Shown here piece by piece: positions 48,954-61,793 of a stretch of 64,000 bases of DNA. Origin of the DNA: Cephalopachus bancanus (taxonomy: Eukaryota > Chordata > Mammalia > Primates > Tarsiidae); contig JAPVLO010000138.1 in assembly GCA_027257055.1 (NCBI GenBank), positions 1-64,000 of the forward strand, read 5' to 3'. Made by a program: the position numbers and the translations under genes. Under the pieces are notes generated by a model. It was not told where the DNA came from and ran no database searches. It saw only the letters and a program-made list of their open reading frames with translations. Within the stretch, counting starts at the first letter, position 1, and every line of letters begins with the position of its first letter.

Positions 48954-48999
<46 letters not shown>
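48954..48999. repeat. (GA)23 microsatellite
   Basis: Uninterrupted GA run of 46 bases. Confidence 0.95.
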
Positions 49000-49003
<4 letters not shown>

Positions 49004-49569
49004 GACATGTTTTTAAAAAAGATTTTATTTTATTTGTGGAGAGATTGCTACAAGAATTGACTTGGCTGGTATGTGTTATCATTTATAAAGAGAATAGTTT
49101 CCTGAACTTCATGATTTGGAGAATGTTTTAATATTAATTATACCATTTGATTTATACACATTCCTCTGTGTCTTACGTCAGAAGAAAATTTTGGTTTCAT
49201 TTGTAACTGTAACTTTTTTTTCTTTTATTTGTGATGATGGCAATGAAAAGTGTTTCATAAATTGATATAACAACTATTGTAACCAATTTTTCTTTCATTA
49301 TTTTACACAACTGCTTACTTTTTGAAGCTACATTATTATTAGTGAGTGGATTAAGACATTCTGACAGTGCCTGGAACCCAAAGGCTGCCTGACCAGAATC
49401 TGGTGTGTTTGTTCTAGTGGACAAAAGAGTGACATTTGCTCTTGATTGATTGTTTTAAGCACTTAAAGCATTTAAGTCTTCTTAGTTCATAAGCAAACTA
49501 ATGATTTTATTTTGTCTATTCTATGATCTGTATAACCCCTTTGTACATTTTTATTGAAGTATTCTGAAA

Positions 49570-49690
49570 GCAATGCATTTATCTGTCTGTCTCTTCTAGT
49601 AGACTGTAAGCCACTAGAGTACAGGGTCGAAGTCTTAATCTTCCTCTTATTTCAAGTGCCTGATAGGATGTCTGGTTCATGTGTTTAAAA
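49570..49690 (+). repeat. L2 3'-end fragment
   Basis: The 'TAGACTGTAAGCCACTAGAG' stretch, 'ACAGGGTC', and the later TGCCTGATAGGATGTCTGGT-like run follow the L2 3' end. Confidence 0.6.
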
Positions 49691-50396
49691 GAAAAAATGT
49701 TTTCATTCCACTGATTGATTAGTTTTCTTCGAATGCTTTAAATCTTGACACAACTCTTTAACTAGATCCAGATAATATTTAAGTATTTACATTATGACTG
49801 CCAAAGTGCCAATACAGTATTCTAAATAGAGTAAATATTTACAGTGACTTTTCCATTGGCGTGTCATATACAGGAAGAGGACAAAAATGGATCCTTAGCA
49901 ACAAATAAGATTCTAAATGATGATGAGCTTCACCAGAATGTGATCCCTTGCTTTCAGTCAGGGCAGTCCATTCAAATCTGCACTGTGAGTATTTGATTCA
50001 AAGCTTGGAATCTTCTTGATTTCTTTGGGTGTGCCCCCCCATCTTGTTTTTCGTTTGTTTGTTTTTAGTCTCTAAGGATTTTTTCTCTAACTCATAAAAA
50101 TTTTTGATGATGACGACTTTGGTGAAATGTGAAGCAAGAAATCACATTGTCTTATTGTTCTACTTGGAGTAGCTGGCATTTCCGGATAAACGTATAAACA
50201 AAAAGGAATTACGAGCTGACCTTGATCCGCCAGATTATGAGAGTGGACTGACCTGCTTTTGTTACTGCCAAGCTCCAGTGTGGAGGCTCTCTGATTAGTC
50301 CCCGGAATGGAGATTTCAGGGTACAGTCTTCTCAGTTAACTGGAAGAGATTCTGTCAGTTTTATTTAAAAGGGCTTTTACAAAATTCTAAATATTG

Positions 50397-50398
<2 letters not shown>

Positions 50399-50444
<46 letters not shown>
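50399..50444. repeat. (GT)23 microsatellite
   Basis: Uninterrupted GT run of 46 bases. Confidence 0.95.
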
Positions 50445-50446
<2 letters not shown>

Positions 50447-51222
50447 AAATGCTTAGTTATTTATACTTTTGTAATTGAGGGCACATGTTTGCTGTGGTTG
50501 AATTTGATTTATTCCTCTTTTTGCATTTGAAAGACAGAGGGTGGTAGGATAGGAATATTAACCGCGTTTTGAACAGAATTTAAATATAGTTACTGTGAGC
50601 TGAACACCCAGGGAGAAAAGTCTCTACAATTTGTAGTGACTACATTTTCACATAAAATGTTTTAAGAATGCATTTTCTAAAAGAGTCCCAGTGAAATGTA
50701 GCTTTCCTTAAAAGTCATCTTTTTTTTTTCCACATTTAAAAAATCAATTTTCCTAATTTTGGATTTTTGACTGTCCATGAGTCTCGGCATTTCAAAAGAT
50801 ATTCTTAACTGGGCTAACATCAGATTTACCCGATGCCAGGTGCTGACATGACCCTATCATCCTTGTAGAGAAATATACATTCAGCAAATAAATGTCCAGT
50901 ATAGATTAAGCTAGTACGATGTATTAAGGTTTATTGCCACTTTATGGAGTTGATATTAAGAATTCTATTCTCCCGCTTCTATTAGTCCTTAGTCTCGCTT
51001 TATGTTAGGACATGTGCCTTCCATCTGGTTTCTGCATATCGACTTTCCAGAGACTAGCGAATAAAAAGGATGGCATTCTGGAAAGCAGTTTTTTTGTTGA
51101 CTATCTCGCTGTTTTGATGAAACATTATTTTAATATGTGACTGAATATATTCAACATATTGAATATATCCCTCTAAATCTATGGCCAATCGTCTTTGTGT
51201 CATATATTTTCATTTTTTATCT

Positions 51223-51292
51223 AAAACACTGGAACACTAAACACTATCTAAACACTATCTAAAACACTAAAACACTAAAACACTAAAACACT
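51223..51292. repeat. Short tandem array of AAAACACT and AAACACTATCT units
   Basis: Two 11-base units (51,239-51,260) are followed by four exact 8-base AAAACACT units (51,261-51,292), with one further AAAACACT at 51,223-51,230. Confidence 0.9.
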
Positions 51293-51305
51293 GTATTTAC
51301 AACCT

Positions 51306-51754
51306 TTCCCATCACTTGCGTTACTGCCTGAGCTCCACCTCCTGTCCGATCAGCACTGAAAAGCCTGCTTCCAGTTCCAACATCCTATCTTGGCGAAGCA
51401 GGGTTTCCTGCAGTGACAGCAACCCCAAAAAAAGATCACGGAGTAGTCTAGACGTAAGCAACACACTTTTGAGTGTCACCGTCTCCCATTGCCCCCAGAT
51501 GGGATTGGCTAGTTGCAGGAAAGCAAGGTCAGGGCTCCCACTGATTCTGCATTGTGGTGAGTGGTATAGTTATATTTGTTATTTCATACTCTTACACAGC
51601 TGCCTGTATGATGGCGTGATGTCAGTACCTGGAGCAGTGAATGTAATGTGCTTGCAAAATCCTGAAACCTTCCCCTCCGCCCCTCATCCGTGGAATAATT
51701 GTCTTCCATGAAACTGGTCCCTGATGTCAAAAAAGTTGTGAACTGCTGTGCTAA
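51306..51754 (-). mobile_element. MER1-like hAT-Charlie element, minus strand
   Basis: Reverse-orientation MER1 wording: 'TTACTGCCTGAGCTCCACCT', 'CCCAGATGGGATTGGCTAGT', 'AGGGCTCCCACTGATTCTGC' and the end 'ACTGGTCCCTGATGTCAAAA'. The 131-residue + frame at 51,316-51,711 lies wholly inside it and is not a gene. Confidence 0.85.
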
Positions 51755-52615
51755 AGCATTTTAGACCGATAGTCTTGTCTGGAGTCAGCAAATTAAAAAG
51801 ACAATATTTACAATATTTGTTAAAAGAAGCATCATCTTTTTGAAAATATTTGATGCTAACTAGTGTGAAAAATAAGTTATGTGTTTAATAACATTTACAC
51901 ACATCTTTTTAATGGTCAGGGAAAATTTATAGAGAAAGTTTTATGTCTGTTGGCCTGCTTTTTATAAAAATTAGCATAGAAATTCTATGGATGAGGTAAG
52001 GCTAATGGTGTTGGGAAATTTCAATTCTCCAGATCATTTCGCTTCCATGAAATAGCCAGGATAAAGGCATTGCCTCTGATGAGTTCATAGTTTTTTAGAG
52101 GTCCGGTAGAAGTCACTAAAGTCAGATTTATTTTAAACTTCATCTTGTTTTAACCTGTTTTATTGACTGTACAAGTACAGACCATCAACAAAGCAGAGCA
52201 TATTCCCTGAAGGATATGACCGTATAAGAGCACACGTACTGAAACACGTTTGATGAGTTTGGACAGACTGGAGAGACCGGTCATGTTATTGTTCAATGAT
52301 GAGCTTACTCTAAGGTAAAAGTAAACTCCATCAGGCATGATGGATATTTTCTCCTAAGACCTTCTCGTCACCTGCTTTTACAGAGGTGGAGAGTAGGGGG
52401 GAGTTGGAACAGTAGTGGATACCTGTAAGCATTGAGTGGAACAACACAGAGCAGACACGGACAATTTGGGGTTAGTGTGGAAGTGTTGGTGAGGTTGGCC
52501 TGGTGGGTGTCCTCCATTTTTTTTTTTTCTGTGAAGGGAGGAGATATTATTGGACGGATTAAAACTTTGATTTTGGAAGTGCCCTCCAGCAGTAAAACAT
52601 TGTGGTGGGAATTAG
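51755..52615. other. Intron 1 sequence, nothing recognised
   Basis: AT-rich, no repeat family named, no exon signals noticed. Confidence 0.4.
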
Positions 52616-52617
52616 AG

Positions 52618-52765
52618 GCCCAAGTCCTCCTCTGAGCCAGGCCACTGTCTGAGGCCTTGGGCGGGTTCCTTTCTTACAGCTTTGTTTCTTCATCTGTAGA
52701 CTGAGAAGTTGGGAGCACATCCCTTCTTTGGTGATGTGTTGTAGGGGGACCTTATGGATGATTGC
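52618..52765 (+). repeat. MIR fragment, plus strand
   Basis: 'GCCTTGGGCGGGTTCCTTTC' and 'GCTTTGTTTCTTCATCTGTA' match the MIR core ('...TTGGGCAAGT...CAGTTTCCTCATCTGTA'). Confidence 0.65.
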
Positions 52766-55700
52766 AAACTGCAGAAATGACATTTTTCTTTTTCCTTTCC
52801 ACCTAAAGATGTTTTATAACACAGGATAATATTAGCTGTGTGCTTTTAAAATAGCATTTACTAAAATTTAATTTTTTCATCTCCATCCATGCATTATTCA
52901 GTGCTTAAGGTTTTTACATATGTAAATAGATTTTTATTCTGATATATGTGCCTATATAAATTTAAGAGCTTTTCTTTCTCTGTCAGTGAATTTTATAAAC
53001 TAATTTTGTAGCCATCAGTCTAAGTTTGGGCCACACATACTTTTCTCACAAAATTACCTCCGTAGATCAGCTCTGCAAATTAGGAAATTGTTTCTTCATT
53101 AGTCATTTTTATTATTGGAAGTAGACTGGATTAGGTGTTTTAATTTTGAGTTATTTCATCTTTCTGTGCCTTTAGTGTGCATGTAAAAATTTCTGTGATC
53201 ATTGTTTTCATAGTTTTTGATTTTCTTAAGCATAACTTATTTATTAATTGATTTCATTTTTCAGCAAATATCTGTTTGAAGGCAGGACTGTAAATGCTGG
53301 TTATATGCAAGGATATGAACAAGATAGAAACAGCATCTACCCTCATGGAGTTTACAGTTCAGAGGGGGCCACATAGTCAACAAGTCAAACTATGCAGTGC
53401 TTTCATTCTTTCTTTCTGAATTAAACATAAAAATTGTTTTTCTAGTAGTGTCTTTTCAGCAGCAACACAATGTGGGTATTATACCAAAGAGGAAGTGAAG
53501 TCACTGATTGAACAACAATGCTGTAAACCTCACTGGGCTTTTAACATCTTTTATTTAAGGTTAGATTAAAGAGCTCTCATTTCCTACAGTCGTTTATCCT
53601 GAAAACATTTGCAGTGTGATGCCAGTTTCTTTCTTTCTTTCTTTCTTTTATTAGTACAACTTGAAAGAAGCTGACAAGCGAACAAGAAATATTCAAGCAT
53701 GCTCTAGTCTAACTGATTTGTTCGAGAGGATGATTCATTTAATTTCATAAAGACCCAGTGGGCCAGAACAGGAGATGACCAGGTCAGCAGAGGGAATGTA
53801 GGGGAAGAGGTCTGTGAGAAGGATCTCTGTAACAAGCAACAATATTTAGTTTTTTTAGAGCGAGGGTTCTGCTTGAGCAATTCTGATGTTGCCAGCAACA
53901 GTCATTTAAAGAGCTGCTGATGCCTCCGGGAAAACGTTTTTAAAGTGTCCTCTCTAGAAACAATGCTCCTTGTACTGTGTCATATATATTAAAACTCTGC
54001 CCCTTGCTGATATTATAATGCATCGTGCCTGATTAAAACCTGTACTACTATAATATTGCTTTTTGAGAGTGCCGATTAAATGTTGTTTCTGAACCCTTTC
54101 TTCCTGTTCAGTAGGCTCTGAATATGATCGAGATATTAGCTATCTGGCAAACAAAACTGGAGAGTAGATGAGGATACCATTTAAGAACTTTCAAAACAAA
54201 ATGTAATATACAATTACTTGAAATGTTGCAGAGAAAATATATCATATAAGCAGGCTACAAATATTCGTGAAATGATTATATTAATTCCTTGATTTCGTAT
54301 TTAATTTGTTGACCCCGAGGTGGGAATGATGTCACATTTCTAAGATTGTATGGTTATTTTGAAAATCATTATTTATTGGCTAGTGATATTTCTGGGATAG
54401 ATGATATATATGTTGTAATATATAAGATCATTCTGTTCCAGTATTTTTGGCATACATATACATTGGAAATCATCGTGATGATGATCTAGCCTGTACAATT
54501 AGTCTATTTAGAAACTTATTTATTTTTGTCTCACAAAACAGTGCGATGCACAGTTAGAAAAACCTCAGCTTACCCATTAACTTTAATTTTACTTTATTTT
54601 CACTTTAAACGAAACTTAAAATTAAAGCAGTTCAAGTAAATACTGAGTTGCAGGTGATAATTTGCTAGAGTGCAGTTTTATATGCCACGATTTATTTTGA
54701 AATAGATTCGGTTTTCCCGAGTCAGAGATGCATACATATTTGGAAACGTTTACAGAGGGAACTAGGTGGTGCTATTCTGTCATCTTTGTGTCTTAGTGAC
54801 TCCTTTGGTCCTGCACTGTTCATTAAATGTTTTCATACAACAAGTGCATTAAGTAAGGTCCAACTTTGGTCAGTGGTATTATTTTTTATTAACCGACTAA
54901 GTTCATATTGATTTTGTGTCCTTGTTTTCAGCAGTATTTTTGTACAGCAGGTAAAAACCTTCTTCCTGAGCAGCAAGATACATTACAGTCTCCTACTTAC
55001 CTCATTTCTTCAACATTTCAGATAATGTACTCAATTCTGAAGTCTTCAGATTTTTGTGTTACAATATCATTAAAACTTGTACTTGGTTTTTTATGTACCA
55101 AAACTTTTATTATGATTTGAGTCAGAATTTAAAATGTTATCATTTTTGTGCAATGTAAGAGTTGATTTAATATGAAATGCCACAACTATGTAAGCACAAG
55201 AAAAAAAAACATATATATTTGAAATATTTCAAATTACATTAAATTTTTAAACAAAAGCAAAGAGAAACCTTCTTCTTGAAAGGAAATTCTGTTTGCCCTT
55301 TTACTTCTGTGTCAAGAAAAGTGACTTCAGTTAGGCTGTCTGTTAATCTTTTCATGTTTCAGGATGTCATTAAGGTAATTGTGCCTTCTCTTAATCTTGG
55401 TGGCACCTGACATTCCAAAATAAAATACCTATTTAAACCTACATAGATCGACAAGGTTACTCTCCTCTCTCTCTACATTTTGCATACTGGTATCTTGATG
55501 TATATTTTCCTGGTAAGAATTATAGCTTCTTTCAGATACCTTTACATTTTGGGAATGCATGTAAGAGAAAACTTGTGGGATCTCATTTTTTGTAGTCAAA
55601 ACTAATCCTACATTCTGTATAAGTTAATGATAAGTTACGTTTCTTAATGATTTTGTAATACCGTTTATGAAGAGGCTAACAAATAATTTGTTTTCTACAG

Positions 55701-56640
55701 GAAACCTGGCTATAAAGTAATGCTGGAGCACTTCTGTAGTTCCAACCATGTGTCTCTTTGTAGAACGGAAGTTCTGCATGTCTATCATCTTGAATGGGGA
55801 AAAATAATTTATATCTGTTATTTCTGATATAATAAACCCTCCTGCCTGCTATTTTGATCATAAAACCTTTAAGTTTTACCCTCATGGAAAAGTGAATGTT
55901 ATATAGAAAACCCTTTGTGTCTTTTGTTATCGTCCAAGTCTTTTATCTGCGGAAGACAGAATCAATACAGAATTTCAGAATGGTTCCGCAGGATGTCATC
56001 TTACACTGTAGAGAGATAATCTCTGAGATGAACATCTTCTAGACTAATAAACATAAGTGAAGGTACTGCTAGACTCCTGTGCTCACGTCTGGCCTCCCCC
56101 AAGTAAAATGAAAGTCAAAAGTATTCTAAGAGTTTAGAATGCGGGGACTGCATAAGGGAATTCAGGTTCGTTATTCACAAGGAATACCTTCCTCTTCTGT
56201 CAACTAAAGGTTTTCCCAGGAAAGACTAAGAAACTCCCATTTCATACTGCCATAACCTTAAAATATGAAGAAGACCTAATGGTAAATAGATTTTTAAAAA
56301 TTTAAGATTCTATAAAAAGTAAATATTCTGTTTCGGGTAACAATTATCTGTATTAAAATTCTAGCTTTTAGATACTTTAGCTATGAGGGTAAAACTTGGA
56401 TTAGACAAAGAAGTTGGGAAAAATTTATAGTTTTGCTATGTATACATGCTCAAAACTATGTGTTTATGACAAAGCATTGATCGCTTTTTGAAAGTTGACT
56501 TTTTGGCAGAGATACCAACAACAACATGCTTAACTTTAATATGTTAGGTGCTAGATGAATTCTATGCAAAGTTAAATATGACTGTCATCAACACCAAAAC
56601 ATATACCACATATAACCACCCTTTAAATGAACATATACCA
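52766..56640. other. Intron 1 sequence, mostly unassigned
   Basis: AT-rich. A (CTTT)n tract lies at 53,627-53,649, and an ancient-repeat-like stretch at about 53,280-53,400 could not be named. No coding sequence recognised. Confidence 0.4.
53627..53649. repeat. (CTTT)n microsatellite
   Basis: Five to six TTTC/CTTT units. Confidence 0.85.
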
Positions 56641-56644
56641 CACC

Positions 56645-56944
56645 TTTTTTTTTTTTTTTTTTTTTCTGAGTTGGAGTCTCACTCTGTCACCCAGACTGGA
56701 GTGCAGCGGCCGCTCCCGGCCACCGCAGCCTCGACCTGCTGGGCTCCGGCGATCCTTCCGCCTCAGCCTTCCTAGGAGCCGGAATTACAGGCGCGTGCTA
56801 CCACGCCCGGCTGATTTTTTGATTTATTGTAAAGATGAGGTCTCGCCAAGTTGCCCAGGCGGGTCTCGAACCCACAGGCTCAGCAATCCACTCACCTCAG
56901 CCTCCCAAGATGTGGGATTACAGGTTGAGCCACCGAGCCCGGCT
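56645..56944 (-). mobile_element. Alu SINE (derived type), minus strand
   Basis: A poly-T start followed by a near-full reversed dimer. On the minus strand the left arm reads GTGGG-TTCGAGA-CCCGC. It is one of only two Alus seen in intron 1. Confidence 0.95.
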
Positions 56945-58634
56945 ACCTATACTGCACTTTAAACAAAGCAAAGCATTTGGTGTGAAACATCCAAATCATA
57001 AATGAATATATTTTAATATGTTTTTTTTAAAGATTTCTGGCAGTGTTTCCCCTTGGACTGAGGCTCTGGAGTTTGCACCAAAATGTTCTACACATTTTTA
57101 ATAACACTTTATGGTCATTAGTTATTTTTTGGAGAGTTTTATTAGAGTAATAAGAAGCTTTCCTCATAATTATTTTTGATACAAATTAATCCCAGGCAAT
57201 GTAGTGTAGCATAGCCGTTGACTATTAGCTATCAATGGTAGCAAACAGATTACTGTGGAATATAATTTTATCTTTTCAAATGCACCCTTGGAAACTTCCA
57301 CAAGGCATCTTTTCATCTTGCTGCATTTTTTCCATGATGAAAGATTTATTTCTCATGGATCTAAAGATGTTTTCACTTTAAAAGGTAGTCTAAAACAACA
57401 ACAACAAAAAGCCACACCAACAAAATAAACAATAATAAGTAAGGGATTTTGGATTTCTTTTGAAATCAGAGTCAAATAGCAGAATAAGTGAAAATGCCAG
57501 AAACAGAGACTGGTGGTAATTAAGATAATAAAGGCAATGGTATAGCGAAGAGAATGGATAGAGATCTTTTGTACTTTTAAGTATATTTCTTTATTGTACT
57601 GATAGTAAATAGAATTTCTAAAGAAGTATTGATATAGAATTTTAGCTTATAGCTGCAAATCAAAGTTCAGTGAACTCCATGGACACTGACGTCATTGTAC
57701 ATGGCAAAAGAGATGTGAATAGAACTAAATTAGAATTTAGGATGATGTTTGGTGCAGCATGTCTAGAACCTAATTGTAGCAGAAGAACACTTATAATGAA
57801 GAAGCCCCACACCGTTAATAGGTAGTTCTATACTATATTAACCACATACAATCCAAAATAAAAACGTAACCTTTGGGAAAGATATCTTACCACAAACCCA
57901 GTATACTGGAATGTACAATTTATATCAAACCAGGAACTAAATTTCTCTTCTTAGGTTGAGTTTGTGTGAAGTTGTAATTTGTCATAAAACTAACATTCTA
58001 GTATATGCTGGCTTTATTATGAGTGGGAGTGATGGGTTGCCATAATTATGACATGTTGGGGGTTTAAAGGTCAATCTCAGAAGCTCCTCCTATTATGGCT
58101 TTGCAGTGGACAAATTGGCAAGTTTTCAAAAGTTTCTTGTAATTGGCTCCATATGTCCAGATTTGAAATGGGGAAAAACACCCCAACAGAACAGTTCTTA
58201 AAAGAGAGAGCCATGATTTGTTTTCATGAGATATTGGCTTCAAGAGAATACAAAACTTAAAAAAGCAGTCTCTGCATTTAATTCCTAATGCCTCCATCAG
58301 CAGCAAATATTGCTTGTAAAACTAAAATCTTTAAATCTGAGAAAAAAGCTTAACATTTGGGGAGCCACCTTTCTCGTGCAAACATGTAAAAAGAAAGACT
58401 TTTGGATGAGAATAAAAGCACTTGCAAAAAAGTTTATCTTCTCCTTGCACATAAACAAGCAAAATACATAGTGCAAATTAGAGCTTCATGGCACATATTA
58501 AGACATTAAAAAGGTATCTTTGCTAACTTAAATGTCACGGAATTAATCTCAATGCCTAATAATCTAAAGCAGTTTTCTTAACGTTACCTAAGACGTTAGC
58601 ATTGCTGCCAGGAATTACATATTATTCACTTGTT
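56945..58634. other. Intron 1 sequence, nothing recognised
   Basis: AT-rich. Opposed short frames at 58,048-58,306 show no domain. Confidence 0.4.
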
Positions 58635-58765
58635 GTGTTTCTCCCTTTTCCCTACTAGTTGGTAAGCTCTGCGAATGCAGAAATACCATTGATTGTTTCT
58701 ATCTTCCACTTCTACAATATTATCTGGCCCACAGTTGTTCAATAACTTTTTCTTGCATAGATGAA
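58635..58765 (+). repeat. L2 3'-end fragment
   Basis: 'CTACTAGTTGGTAAGCTCTG' followed by 'GCCCACAGTTGTTCAATAAC' and 'TAGATGAATG' resembles the L2 3' end. Confidence 0.6.
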
Positions 58766-59128
58766 TGTGATACTCATGCTTTATTTTTAAAATAAGATTT
58801 TTTTTTGCCTTTTGAGTAACGTCCTATAGTGAACAGACATCAACTTAACACTTGCATTTAAAATACACCTACATAATATGTTATGATTGAGTCGAGTAAT
58901 TTAAGTCTTTTCGGAGATACCTCATGTCCCATATTTGATCAGGTATCATTTGTTACTTGAGAACACTTGTCATTGTGTTTGTGTGTTTACAGCACACTGG
59001 CACGGTACTGCTATCGCTCACTTAAAACATCGAGAGGGAAAATAGAACAGAGGAATTTACTTGCTGACATGCCATAACAAGAGTATAAATATATTCCCTC
59101 TTTTAGTTTATCACTGCTGGGAATTCAC

Positions 59129-59129
<1 letters not shown>

Positions 59130-59176
<47 letters not shown>
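59130..59176. repeat. (GT)n microsatellite
   Basis: 47-base GT run. Confidence 0.95.
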
Positions 59177-59178
<2 letters not shown>

Positions 59179-59365
59179 TTATATCAGAAGTTTGTGTGAA
59201 CTCATGGAATTGTATGAAAACAATAAAACTGAAGATCATAATAGGCCAGAGGGGAAATTTTACATAAGAAATATGTTTCAGCGAAATTGGATGTAAGTTT
59301 AAAACAGGCTCCAGTGCACTTTAGATTTAAACATGATCTCATTTCAACCCCATTTAAATCTTATT

Positions 59366-59560
59366 TCAGAGGCAGCATAGTGTAAATGGAAAGTACAAGG
59401 GATAGGGCACCAGGAATGAAAGTTCTGATGACGACTGTGCCATTGGCTCTCTCCATCACCCAGGGACACAGCTCATCTCTCAAGAGGTCAGTTACTCGGA
59501 GGGTGTTAGGCTTGGACGTCTCCAAGGTCTCTTCAACTTGAAGACTGACTCCATTTCACC
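59366..59560 (+). repeat. MIR-like fragment, plus strand
   Basis: 'GAGGCAGCATAGTGTAAATG' with later 'GACTGTGCCATTGGCTCTCT' follows the MIR 5' half in diverged form. Confidence 0.5.
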
Positions 59561-59725
59561 AGCTAAAATTAAATAAATGGATCTGCTTTGCAGAGGTTAG
59601 GATCTGATTATGTCTTTGTCATTAGATGAAAAAGTTTTAATCAGACAAAAGTGTTGTAAAGTGATGCATTATATCGCTAGTAGTGTTTCTAAAATTCTAC
59701 TGATTCTTTCCTATGCTTTAAAATA

Positions 59726-59728
<3 letters not shown>

Positions 59729-59780
<52 letters not shown>
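59729..59780. repeat. (GT)26 microsatellite
   Basis: Uninterrupted GT run of 52 bases, 550 bases after another GT tract. Confidence 0.95.
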
Positions 59781-59783
<3 letters not shown>

Positions 59784-61094
59784 AATGCACAGATATACTG
59801 GATATTTACTGTTATGTAAGTATATAAATCAATAAATCTTATTGTTACATGATTTCATTCATTTAAAAATGTGTGCCTGTGTGGATACTTCATTGCTTTT
59901 CTGACTTTTTACCCTATTCTGTATAAAAAGAGTCATGAATAACTGAAGAGGTATTCTTGAAGAAATACTAATTTTGTGAAGCATTTCTTCTTTAAAAAAA
60001 ACTTAAATTATTAGAAGTTATATGCTTTAAAGGGGGGGAGAATGGGTGATTTGAGAATTAGACTTCAATAAATGATGATTAGTTTATATTGTGCCACAAA
60101 CTGTTTTTTATATTGATCAAGACTCAGAACAAAGATAATGTTCTTAAACAACTCCAAGAATACTTCAGATTTTTGTTAAGAAATAATTTTCAGGCAGAAC
60201 TCTTAGACTTTAAAATGCTTTCTTGGTGTCTACAATGATCTTTTCCATCTTTACTGGAATATTTAAAACCATGCTGTCTTCAAGATAAAGCAATGGAATT
60301 GAAGGGCCTCAAATCACAATCTAGCTCATGAAACCCGTTTGTACAATTTGCAACTCATCCAGAATTTCACTTTTATCAAACAGAATTTGTTGTTAAGAAA
60401 GCCAAATGCTTATTATTTCCTTTGTAAGTACGTCATTAAATAAAGGTCTTATTGATTAGATTAGAGTGGATTCCATAATAACCCTAATCATAATCATACA
60501 AAGAGTTAAATTCCCTTCATTATGGAGCATGCAAGTACGGAGTGTTTATGGACGATGGAGAAGGTCAGTCCTCAGACTCATTCAGCGACAGCCCCAGATG
60601 CCTGGCTGAGCTGCCAACACTGTCACTTCCCGAGTCTGCCAGAAAGTCAGCTGCAGCTGCAGAGAACATTCTCCCCCCCCACCCCACCCATGGCTAAGCC
60701 TGTGGATTTGACAATTGCCACGGAAAGAAGAGAATTAGAGACCGTGATTCAGGGTGATGATCACCTCATTTACCCTATTAATGGATTTCAGAGTAATTTA
60801 TTATGAACAGCAAAATATAAACAGATCGGAAGAGCTTTTGTACAAGTGCGTGTTCTCAAATAATAATCCATTTAGTCATATTTTGGAAAGTAATCTGGTG
60901 AGGTTGTCCTCTAGTGTCAGTTGCTATCTGATTCATTTTTAAAATTCCTGGTAAAGTAATAATGATCATGATGATAAGATACCATTGTGTGCTGGACTGG
61001 CATTGGCAGTTGGAGAAACATAACCGGGGATTACCAGTGCAGAGAGAACTAGCACGATGGGGTTTGTTATCGGGCATGGCCTCTGATTTTCCTT
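59781..61094. other. Intron 1 sequence, nothing recognised
   Basis: Includes a less AT-rich patch at about 60,520-60,760 without any recognisable protein. Confidence 0.4.
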
Positions 61095-61245
61095 TGCTGT
61101 GTTACTTTGAATAAGAGAGTTTACCTCTATCAGTGGAAGATAATCCACCTGAGAAAAATAACTGTGATCTCTAGCTCAAAGGCGATGGTGAGGATTATTT
61201 AGTTAACACCGCACCAGAAAGTTATGGGCATTTGATAAATTATAG
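61095..61245 (+). repeat. MIR fragment, plus strand
   Basis: 'TGCTGTGTTACTTTGAATAA', 'GGTGAGGATTATTTAGTTAA' and 'GCACCAGAAAGTTATGGGCA' match the MIR core and 3' half. Confidence 0.6.
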
Positions 61246-61689
61246 AAGAAATTTTTTTAAATTGCCAAATCCCAAATTTGTATTAGTTCCTCAGAAATTT
61301 GGAAGCACATTGTTCAGTGGTATTTTGTAAAATATTCTTAATAGAGGATTATAGGAATTTCTTTAAAAAGACTATCTCATGAAAAAGATTTAGAAACCCA
61401 AGAATAATCGCAGGAAATTTTTAAAGAATACAACGTTATGTTCTTTCCTTTCAAAGTCTATGTTTGTTTGAGAAGGAGTGCTGAAGAAAGAAGGGACATG
61501 GAAGAGAAAAGAGTGGAATCTTAATGTCGTAAATTACTGTTTGTAAATCTATAAATAAGTGCTGGGAGAGAAGGAGCCCTAAAATGTTTCAGCAGCAGTG
61601 TGCTTCAGAGGTACAGTAGTTGCGTTTTGGATATCCTATAGCTAAGACACTGGAAGAGAACTTCTGTATTGGAGTGTTGACAGCCTCTA

Positions 61690-61793
61690 TTTGTCTCTTT
61701 TTTTTTCTTTTTTTTTTCTTTCTCTGTCCCTGCCTTTCTTCCTCCCTTGTTCCCTTCTCTCCTCCCTTCCTCCCTCCTGTTCTCTCTTCTTCA
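61690..61793. repeat. Pyrimidine-rich (CT)n-like low-complexity tract
   Basis: T- and CT-rich run with CCCTCCT clusters. It lies inside an open frame at 61,620-62,162 and accounts for its poly-Phe/Pro part. Confidence 0.85.

Noticed and set aside
51141..51169. AT-rich palindrome (TATATTCAA-CATA-TTGAATATA)
   Set aside because: A 9-bp arm in AT-rich DNA is expected by chance; no other signal nearby.
51316..51711. 131-residue + frame
   Set aside because: Lies wholly in a MER1-like DNA transposon.
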